Positions 17,343 through 23,032 of a stretch of 35,972 nucleotides of DNA are shown one piece after another. Source of the DNA: Eubacteriales bacterium (GTDB lineage: Bacteria > Bacillota > Clostridia > Oscillospirales > Butyricicoccaceae); assembly GCA_030540435.1 (NCBI GenBank), contig JAUNWG010000011.1, positions 1-35,972 of the forward strand, written 5' to 3'. The notes under the pieces were generated by a model. The model saw nothing but the letters and a program-made list of their open reading frames with translations. It was not told the origin of the DNA and did no database searches. The translations under genes and the position numbers were made by a program. Numbering within the stretch: the stretch's first letter is position 1; every line of letters begins with the position of its first letter.

Positions 17343-17378
17343 AAAAAAGCAATGCCCCTTACGCATGGTGTAAAGAGC
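17343..17378 (-). terminator. Riboswitch-controlled terminator upstream of the cbiK-like gene
   Basis: On the minus strand GCTCTTTAC (complement of 17370-17378) pairs with GTAAGGGGC (complement of 17354-17362) around a 7-base loop, with two G-U pairs, and is followed by a T6 run (complement of 17343-17348). It lies between the riboswitch and the start codon and is the likely expression platform. Confidence 0.7.
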
Positions 17379-17465
17379 AGCACAATTTATCCGCCACCGC
17401 AGGCAGCATCAAAAACAGTACGACCAATACCTCGTGATCTGGAATATAGTATTCCTGTACCAAAT

Positions 17466-17655
17466 AAACGGCAGGTTTCCTGACTTGAGGCTCATTACAG
17501 AAAGCAGCCTTCCCGGCATAAATGCCAGTGGCCGTGCGAACGCACATTACTTTGTGCTCCCCTGTCACAGTGACGAGATCGTACAGGATTCACACCTGTT
17601 TCCCTTTTACCCTCTGATTCTGCGGTTTTGCGCAGTCAGAGGCACCGATTATTTT
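17466..17655 (-). ncRNA. Cobalamin (adenosylcobalamin) riboswitch
   Basis: Read on the minus strand, this leader shows the class hallmarks in order: GGTGCC near its 5' end, GGGAAACAGGTGTGAATCC, a CACTGT segment, GGCCACTGG, GCCGGGAAGGC, and the B12 box AAGTCAGGAAACCTGCC at the 3' end (complement of 17469-17485). The receptor is complete. It lies about 200 bases upstream of the cbiK-like gene with a terminator between, so high cobalamin should switch the operon off by transcription termination. Confidence 0.95.
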
Positions 17656-17728
17656 ATTCAATTGTTTCGAGCGCATCTGGAAAGTCAGAATTCTGAATTT
17701 CTTTGTTATTCAAATAACGCTTAAAAGA

Positions 17729-17734
17729 ATTATA
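17729..17734 (-). promoter_or_regulatory. Likely -10 element of the riboswitch operon
   Basis: On the minus strand TGTTATAAT gives a perfect TATAAT with an extended TG, about 70 bases before the recognisable riboswitch core. No good -35 hexamer is visible 16-18 bases upstream, so the extended -10 probably matters. Confidence 0.55.
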
Positions 17735-17845
17735 ACACAGAAAAGCTGAGAAAGATAGAGCCAGATATCAAAGTCTGGAATAAATATGATATTTTTTAAT
17801 CGGGATTTGGCAGCATAACAGTTTTTGGGTCTCTTGCACGTTGTG

Positions 17846-17882
17846 ATAGAGAGAAAGAACGCCGCACGATTGCGCGGCGTTC
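17846..17882 (-). terminator. Rho-independent terminator after the second aspartoacylase-like gene
   Basis: GAACGCCGC and GCGGCGTTC (17857-17865 and 17874-17882) pair perfectly over nine bases around an eight-base loop. On the minus strand the stem is followed by TTTCTCTCT. It ends the ATP-grasp to aspartoacylase region and insulates the riboswitch operon. Confidence 0.8.
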
Positions 17883-17905
17883 GTGTATGCTGTTTTATAA
17901 GCCAA

Positions 17906-18841
17906 TCAGCCATGCAGACGGCGAATAATACGGAATGCCGTGGTCTGCTCATTGATCAGCGGGGCAGAATGGGAGAAGAATACAATGCCGTCACACGGCG
18001 CATAAACACGATTGATGACATATCCCTCCAAAGGATGGATGATTTGCGCCAATTCGTCACCATAGGAAACTTCATCCCCTGGATGTTTGATTCGCATGAA
18101 AATGCCGCCGCAGGGTGACTGCACAGAACGCAGCTCATCCTCTTGGATGATGGAAGCAATGTAGCCGCTGTGGCAATGATATTTCAGGATGCCCATGCGG
18201 GACAGGAAACGCAGAACGGAAACGATCGCGATACGAGCGGATTCCTCATCAATATGGTCGGTTTCCTTGGTATAAACGGAGAATGCATTGGTATCCCAAA
18301 TCTGCCAGTTATAATTTAATGTACCGGTATCATACGGACGCGGCTTGCGGATCAGTGCATACGGCAGACCGAACAGGTTCGCCAGAGATGTAGATTGGAA
18401 ACCGGTATCCATCATGCGGACATGCGGAATAAAGTCGCCCCGCATATAAAAAGAAGGGAATTGGATACCATACCGGTAGCCCTGAACCTTTTCAAAAATA
18501 CCAGCGGCAATACGTTGCGTTGTTTCACCGTGGTCATAGCCCGGATACATACGGTTAATATCTGAATTATCCATCGCCCAGAAACGTTTGCCGATATTCA
18601 TGGAATAATGGTTCACGGAAGGAACTACAAGGATCTCATTGCCCTTAACAAGCAGGCCGCGTTTTTCAAACCGTTCAAGCGTATGTACCAGCTGGGAGCA
18701 GATATATAGCTGTTGGATCTCATTGCCGCGCATTGCGCCTACGATACACACGGATTTTTCGCCGCGGCCAAACCGATACCCGGTTATGTTCAGTGGGTCG
18801 CGATATGGGGAGGGAAGTTCAAACAGTGTTTCCTTATTCAT
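17906..18841 (-). CDS. Aspartoacylase/AstE-like protein with a degenerate zinc site
   Basis: This 311-residue protein belongs to the succinylglutamate desuccinylase/aspartoacylase branch of the M14 fold. An ungapped comparison with its neighbour shows that the first zinc motif HGDE has become RGNE (R38, E41), and that the second ligand His, in DIHAS, is Pro (P129). DINRMYPG (94-101), carrying the substrate-binding Arg, is kept. The C-terminal beta domain (PCGGIFMRIKHPGDEVSYGDELAQI) is intact. It is therefore probably not a zinc hydrolase by the usual chemistry; a regulatory, binding or scaffold role for the partner is likely. The frame is open to 18883, but the ATG at 18841 follows AGGAGGAC and overlaps the upstream stop by 8 bases. 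Confidence 0.8.
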   Translation of the reverse strand: MNKETLFELPSPYRDPLNITGYRFGRGEKSVCIVGAMRGNEIQQLYICSQLVHTLERFEKRGLLVKGNEILVVPSVNHYSMNIGKRFWAMDNSDINRMYPGYDHGETTQRIAAGIFEKVQGYRYGIQFPSFYMRGDFIPHVRMMDTGFQSTSLANLFGLPYALIRKPRPYDTGTLNYNWQIWDTNAFSVYTKETDHIDEESARIAIVSVLRFLSRMGILKYHCHSGYIASIIQEDELRSVQSPCGGIFMRIKHPGDEVSYGDELAQIIHPLEGYVINRVYAPCDGIVFFSHSAPLINEQTTAFRIIRRLHG

Positions 18842-19793
18842 TTTCGATGTCCTCCTCATATTCATCGTCCAGAATGCGTGCAATCAATGAACCGCTATAT
18901 ACGACCGGATATTCACGCAGGGTAAATACCCTGCCGCTTACTTCCGCTTTGACGTTATGAAGAATCTCACCAGTAGCCGGATAGACGATATCACCGATAT
19001 GATCCCCTTCATTGACATGCGTCCAGTGCTCAATTGCCGGTATAAAAATACCGGATGCTTCCGCGTTGATAAAGCTGACATGGCGGTCACGCGATACGAT
19101 TGGCTCCCGAACCGCTGGCGCCTCGCCGGACCAGATACCCATTTCACACATGATGCGGAAAATACCGTCGACCAGCTGTATGCCGTAGTCCTTTGTAATA
19201 CGCATACCTACACCCATCTCAGCGACCAGGCAGGGGACTCCTGTGACATTCAGACTGTATGCCAGTGTTGCCTCCAGAACAGTTGCGGAAGAGTGCACCC
19301 AGACAAAATCCGTGTTCAGCAGCTTGGCATATGGCAGCAGAACATCTGCGGACAGCTCATTGACACGCACCTGCGGAGTCTCTCGCAGGAAAATATTCGA
19401 TGCATGGATATCAATCGTCATATCAGCACTGGCCATATCCTGCATGATCTGCGCCGCGACATATTCTGTTGTTGCGCCGGTGTTTGTTCCCGGAAAAATA
19501 CGGTTCATGTCCAGATCGAACATTGGAACAGAGCGGGTAATGGAATCGATGCCCAGCGGATTCAAAGCAGGATAGATGTCTACAATGCCATGTAGCAGTT
19601 CGGGATGCGCGTTGATCCGGCGTGCCAGCTCATAACAAACATATTGCCCTTCCAGCTCGTCACCGTGCGTACCTGTTATGACACAGATACGTTTCATGCC
19701 GGAATGGGCGCCTTCCTCCGGTTCAAACCGGTTTTTGATGATTTTCCAGCGTTCATCGACCGGCAGACCGACAGATACAACTTCTTGAATCAT
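18834..19793 (-). CDS. Aspartoacylase/succinylglutamate desuccinylase family zinc hydrolase
   Basis: This 319-residue protein keeps the full zinc site: H43 and E46 in TGTHGDELEG, and H130 in MTIDIHAS. It also has the DMNRIFPG arginine motif (95-102) and a likely catalytic Glu in LVAEMGVG (E192). Family members remove acyl groups from amino acids, or trim amide-linked residues, by a carboxypeptidase-like mechanism. A C-terminal beta-sandwich-like domain (about 225-305) follows. There is no signal peptide, so it is cytosolic. AGGGATAATTC precedes the ATG. The substrate is unknown; its position after ATP-grasp and transglutaminase genes suggests a small peptide or an amide conjugate made by them. 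Confidence 0.86.
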   Translation of the reverse strand: MIQEVVSVGLPVDERWKIIKNRFEPEEGAHSGMKRICVITGTHGDELEGQYVCYELARRINAHPELLHGIVDIYPALNPLGIDSITRSVPMFDLDMNRIFPGTNTGATTEYVAAQIMQDMASADMTIDIHASNIFLRETPQVRVNELSADVLLPYAKLLNTDFVWVHSSATVLEATLAYSLNVTGVPCLVAEMGVGMRITKDYGIQLVDGIFRIMCEMGIWSGEAPAVREPIVSRDRHVSFINAEASGIFIPAIEHWTHVNEGDHIGDIVYPATGEILHNVKAEVSGRVFTLREYPVVYSGSLIARILDDEYEEDIENE

Positions 19794-19821
19794 GAATTAT
19801 CCCTCCATAACGCCATAATAA

Positions 19822-19844
19822 CCGGCAAGCGTGATACTTGTCGG
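19822..19844 (-). repeat. Inverted repeat upstream of the aspartoacylase pair
   Basis: CCGGCAAG (19822-19829) and CTTGTCGG (19837-19844) match at seven of eight positions around seven bases. It could be an operator or an mRNA hairpin in the leader of the pair. There is no T tract, so a terminator is unlikely. Confidence 0.4.
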
Positions 19845-19873
19845 TCAATATGGTGTGTTTTTATGCTATTTTA

Positions 19874-19889
19874 TACTCTATATAGAGTA
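19874..19889. promoter_or_regulatory. Perfect 16-base palindrome after the transglutaminase gene
   Basis: TACTCTATATAGAGTA is fully self-complementary, two bases past the transglutaminase stop codon in the 97-base gap before the aspartoacylase pair. It has no spacer and no following T tract, which suits a dimeric repressor site better than a terminator. No regulator gene is visible nearby. Confidence 0.45.
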
Positions 19890-19890
19890 G

Positions 19891-20682
19891 TTACAGGTCG
19901 CGGACTGTTACATTTACGGTTTGTTTTTGTGAAACGGTATGCAGCTCATAGCCCGGTATACGGAAAAAGCCCTTATCCAGGATACAGTCATTGTAATCAC
20001 GTCCTCTGGTCAGACAAATATAATCACTGTTGATCATGCAATTATTGGTAGGGTCAAGGCCGCACCAACGCTTGCCGTCAAAAATTTCAATCCATGCATG
20101 GGTTTCTCCCTCGCCATACAGGTAACCAACGACATAGCGTGCCGGGATGCCATCACGGCGGCACAGTGCGATCATCAATTGTGTATAATCCTGACATACA
20201 CCCTTGCCGAGCGCTGCTGCTTCTTCTGCTGTCGTATGTACATTTGTTACACCTTTTTCATACGTCATGGTGTTGTAAAGCAGATGCATCCATTCCTGCG
20301 CACGGGTAACAGGATCGACACTTGTGATTTCTGCCCCAGCATATATCGCTTCAATTGCTTTGCCCGGATGTGTCAGCTCGGAAGGATAGCGGTAAATCGG
20401 GTGCAACGGACCTTCAATATACGGCGTATCCTTTACCCACGCGATGCCGGAAACAGAGTAAGAAAACGTATCATGCTCATAATAACAGTCACCGATCCAC
20501 ATGGTTGTGCCCCATTCATCTGTAACAGCTGACAGATGCTCAGTGGGTGTTACATCTTTCTTTAAGTCGCAGATGATCTGACGGCTGTCTGTGGTAGGGA
20601 CAAGCCGCAGGGAAAAGCTGTGTGAGATAATCGGGGTATCAAATTCGAGCTTTTTACAGTGCGAAAAATACAGCTTTCTCAT
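19891..20682 (-). CDS. Transglutaminase-like cysteine protease-fold protein
   Basis: This 263-residue protein has an N-terminal beta-rich module (about 1-95, the usual bacterial transglutaminase N-terminal region) and a papain-like transglutaminase core. The catalytic triad is visible: C163 in GKGVCQDYTQ, H195 in ETHAWIE and D210 in GLDPTNN. Such proteins either cleave or form amide bonds. It has no signal peptide and is probably cytosolic. It lies 20 bases after the alpha-E gene. The trio with alpha-E and permuted ATP-grasp was noted by Iyer and Aravind in their comparative work on amidoligases, as a predicted peptide synthesis or modification module; its chemistry is unproven. Confidence 0.88.
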   Translation of the reverse strand: MRKLYFSHCKKLEFDTPIISHSFSLRLVPTTDSRQIICDLKKDVTPTEHLSAVTDEWGTTMWIGDCYYEHDTFSYSVSGIAWVKDTPYIEGPLHPIYRYPSELTHPGKAIEAIYAGAEITSVDPVTRAQEWMHLLYNTMTYEKGVTNVHTTAEEAAALGKGVCQDYTQLMIALCRRDGIPARYVVGYLYGEGETHAWIEIFDGKRWCGLDPTNNCMINSDYICLTRGRDYNDCILDKGFFRIPGYELHTVSQKQTVNVTVRDL

Positions 20683-20702
20683 ACACTTTAAACTCCTTAC
20701 AA

Positions 20703-21383
20703 TTATTCAGTAATCAGCTGCATCAGCTGGCGGGCGCATTCTCTGCGCCAGCCCGGCACATGCATTACTTCCTCACGCACACGTGCGTGGAGACAGTCAA
20801 GGATTTCATCATCATATGCGATGCCGCTCTGCTTGAGGCGCGGTGTCATTTTACATAATGCGCGTTCAATAGCTGATGTTGGAAAGCTCAGGCGCAGATA
20901 AAGGTCAAGCCGCTCAACATAGCGACCGCATTTGATCACGCTGCGTGCGCGCTGGTCGAATACATTGTCGTCAATGCTTGCCCAGAATGCCAGAAGGTAA
21001 TCCTGTACTGGTAATAATGCCATAGTCGGTACGTCCGAATGGGAGGAAGCAGCATAGATATCCAGAGACATCTGGATGTAAGCCAGTGAATCGCTTGTGA
21101 TCTCATTGCGCAGTACAATGCCGTTGTCATACGAGCGGTTGAGCGATGTAAAAATAGAATTCGGGTCATCCTTGTCAAACAGGAAGCGATGGATAAAATC
21201 CGATTCACTCTCATAAATATTCGGGATATCCAGACGCTCGCACAGTTTTTTATATGCATCGGCCTGACTATCGATCATTTGGTCATAATAATTATAAAAC
21301 GCATTTAGTGTGGTATACACACGTTCTGTATATCGTCCCAGCCAATAAAGGCTGTCTCTTTTTTCTACCGAGAAAGTACCCAT
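20703..21383 (-). CDS. Alpha-E domain protein (DUF403)
   Basis: This 226-residue, all-helical protein matches the alpha-E family: the N-terminal RDSLYWLGRYTERVYTTLNAFYNYYD motif region (9-34), conserved LRNEITSDSLAYI, and GRYVERLDLYLR with its Glu/Arg pair. The domain nearly always accompanies transglutaminase-like and circularly permuted ATP-grasp genes. Its activity is unknown; conserved acidic residues suggest a binding or catalytic role in peptide handling. Its start overlaps the end of the ATP-grasp gene by 19 bases, so the two are translationally coupled and probably made in fixed ratio. Confidence 0.88.
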   Translation of the reverse strand: MGTFSVEKRDSLYWLGRYTERVYTTLNAFYNYYDQMIDSQADAYKKLCERLDIPNIYESESDFIHRFLFDKDDPNSIFTSLNRSYDNGIVLRNEITSDSLAYIQMSLDIYAASSHSDVPTMALLPVQDYLLAFWASIDDNVFDQRARSVIKCGRYVERLDLYLRLSFPTSAIERALCKMTPRLKQSGIAYDDEILDCLHARVREEVMHVPGWRRECARQLMQLITE

Positions 21384-22678
21384 GTGTCCTTAAATCCTCC
21401 TCCTTGCGATGAGTTAACAATAAACGAATCCGGATTGCGCGAGAAACGGGTCAGACCGCTTGCCCAGACCTTGGTTTCCGCTCCGCTGAGTACAAATGCA
21501 CGAAGGTCTGCCTTACGCATGACGCGCTTGCCTTCATCCATGATTTCCAGATCACGGAAGTCAATGACCTCCTGTGCGATAAAGCGGCGTGGCTCACGCT
21601 CGATGAGCGCTCTCCAGTCTGCCAACTCCTGTTCAGACATTTTGTCGCCAAATACAACGCCATAGCCGCCTGCTTCTGCAACGTCCTTGATAACCAGATG
21701 GTCAAGATTTTCGAGGACAATTTTCTTATCCTCTTCGTACATTGGCAGATACGTAGGTGCGTTATTGAGGATCGGTTCCTCACCCAGATAATAACGAATC
21801 ATCTTCGGAACAAAATAATAAATACCCTTATCGTCTGCAACACCATTGCCCGGTGCATTGATGATGGCGACATTGCCGGCACGGTAAGCAGCCATCAGAT
21901 TTGGAACACCAATAACAGAATCCGAGCGGAAGGTACATGGATCAAGAAACTCATCCGACTGACGACGGTAGACGGCACCAACACGCTGCTTTTTGCCATG
22001 ATCGCCGCGGTAATAAAGCTTACAATCCTGTACAAACAGGTCATTCGGCATCGCAAGAACGCTGTCTGTTTTTTCTGCGAGATAGGAATGCTCAAAAAAT
22101 GCTGCATTATATCGTCCAGGGGTCAGAATAACATTGATGCCGCCGAGATTGACATTGTCCATTGTTTCGCGCAGCATGTTTGCATAGTCGCGGTTATCTC
22201 GGACGGCATATCTGCGGAACACATCCGGGCTTGCTTTGCGGGATAGTGCGCGTGCAATCAGCGGATAGGAGGCGCCGGACGGAATACGTAGATTGTCCTC
22301 AAGTACATACCATGTACCATCCTTTGCCTGTACAAGGTCAATGCCGGAAATATGGCTGTAGATACCTGCGGGCGGAGTAATACCTTCACATTCAGGAAGA
22401 TAGCCGGAGGAGGAAAAAACAAAATCCTCTGGTACAATACCATCCTGAATAATTTTTTTTGCTCCATAAATATCTGCAAGAAACAGATTCAATGCGTCCA
22501 CGCGTTGCTTTAAACCGCGCTCCAGATACTCAAAATCATTTGCCGGAATAATACGCGGGATCGGATCAAATGGAAACAGCTGTTCATGAAACGTTCCGTT
22601 TTTGTATATACCGAACTTTACGCCGTACCGTGCAAGCAGCACGTTTATATTGTCGCCATGAGCGATAATATCCTTCAT
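21365..22678 (-). CDS. Circularly permuted ATP-grasp ligase (DUF404/DUF407 type)
   Basis: This 437-residue protein belongs to the circularly permuted type 2 ATP-grasp family, predicted amide-forming ligases. Landmarks are VLEDNLRIPSGASYPLIAR (126-144), the INAPGNGVADDKGIYYFVP stretch, LVIKDVAEAGGYGVVFG, the metal/ATP region DLRAFVLSG, and a C-terminal glycine-rich SSQGGGFKDTWV. It should activate a carboxylate as acyl-phosphate using ATP and join it to an amine; neither substrate is known. It is the first gene of the operon, following a strong promoter with a structured leader, and GGGAGAG precedes the ATG. Length is in the usual range, with no fused alpha-E or transglutaminase domain. Confidence 0.9.
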   Translation of the reverse strand: MKDIIAHGDNINVLLARYGVKFGIYKNGTFHEQLFPFDPIPRIIPANDFEYLERGLKQRVDALNLFLADIYGAKKIIQDGIVPEDFVFSSSGYLPECEGITPPAGIYSHISGIDLVQAKDGTWYVLEDNLRIPSGASYPLIARALSRKASPDVFRRYAVRDNRDYANMLRETMDNVNLGGINVILTPGRYNAAFFEHSYLAEKTDSVLAMPNDLFVQDCKLYYRGDHGKKQRVGAVYRRQSDEFLDPCTFRSDSVIGVPNLMAAYRAGNVAIINAPGNGVADDKGIYYFVPKMIRYYLGEEPILNNAPTYLPMYEEDKKIVLENLDHLVIKDVAEAGGYGVVFGDKMSEQELADWRALIEREPRRFIAQEVIDFRDLEIMDEGKRVMRKADLRAFVLSGAETKVWASGLTRFSRNPDSFIVNSSQGGGFKDTWVLSR

Positions 22679-22711
22679 GGGAACTCTCCCTTTCTAAAAT
22701 AATATGCGATG

Positions 22712-22758
22712 AAAAACAAAAAGAGCAAAGATACCCTTAGATGAGGAGCATCTTTGCT
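22712..22758 (-). promoter_or_regulatory. Terminator-like hairpin at the 5' end of the ATP-grasp transcript
   Basis: On the minus strand AGCAAAGAT (complement of 22750-22758) pairs perfectly with ATCTTTGCT (complement of 22724-22732) across 17 bases and is followed by CTTTTTGTTTTT. It begins about where transcription should start. A competing short stem AGATG/CATCT overlaps its left arm. The looped CTCCT could pair with the GGGAG ribosome binding site. Confidence 0.55.
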
Positions 22759-22765
22759 TACTAAT

Positions 22766-22795
22766 ATTTTACGCTGAATTCTATGCAATTGTCAA
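22766..22795 (-). promoter_or_regulatory. Promoter of the ATP-grasp/alpha-E/transglutaminase operon
   Basis: On the minus strand a consensus TTGACA (complement of 22790-22795) and TAAAAT (complement of 22766-22771) are 18 bases apart. The predicted start falls near 22759, at the edge of the leader hairpin. Confidence 0.75.
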
Positions 22796-22801
22796 GGTAC
22801 A

Positions 22802-22824
22802 TTCCTGCATATCAAAGGCAGGAA
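22802..22824. repeat. Inverted repeat in the divergent ATP-grasp/asnB regulatory region
   Basis: TTCCTGC (22802-22808) and GCAGGAA (22818-22824) pair perfectly around nine bases, immediately upstream of the ATP-grasp -35 box and about 70 bases before the asnB -35 candidate. It may be a regulator site. Apart from this, the promoters and the leader hairpin, the 354 bases between the two start codons hold no gene that I can see. Confidence 0.35.
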
Positions 22825-22892
22825 ATGCATCAAAAATCGACCATGATTTCGTGAATATTCCACAAAATATATATTAAATTCTGGAGATAAAA

Positions 22893-22920
22893 CTGAAAAA
22901 TAACGATAAAAGATTATACT
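22893..22920 (+). promoter_or_regulatory. Possible asnB promoter
   Basis: CTGAAA (22893-22898) and TATACT (22915-22920) are 16 bases apart; the -35 box is weak. It would give a leader of roughly 105 bases before the asnB ATG. I looked for a T-box in this leader and saw none. Confidence 0.35.
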
Positions 22921-23032
22921 GGTACCACTTTATAAGCATACAGCGTGTATGGGCGAATATTACATTATTTTGCAGCATAAAATGACTGGAGTTTCATTTT
23001 CAATTGTGATTTTCAGAAATGGAGGCAGAGCT

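Noticed and set aside
15754-17373. A 539-codon open frame on the plus strand
   Set aside because: It lies antisense to the cbiK-like and NEAT-like lipoprotein genes, which have clear signal peptides and motifs. It has a cysteine- and histidine-rich, low-information composition typical of an antisense shadow and no ribosome binding site.
19794-19890. A small precursor peptide gene inside the ATP-grasp to aspartoacylase region
   Set aside because: Both strands were read for a short ORF with a ribosome binding site as a possible substrate of the ligase. Only the palindrome and an inverted repeat were seen.
22921-23032. A possible T-box in the asnB leader
   Set aside because: A GGTACC-containing stretch drew attention, but the conserved T-box sequence, specifier loop and antiterminator were not found.
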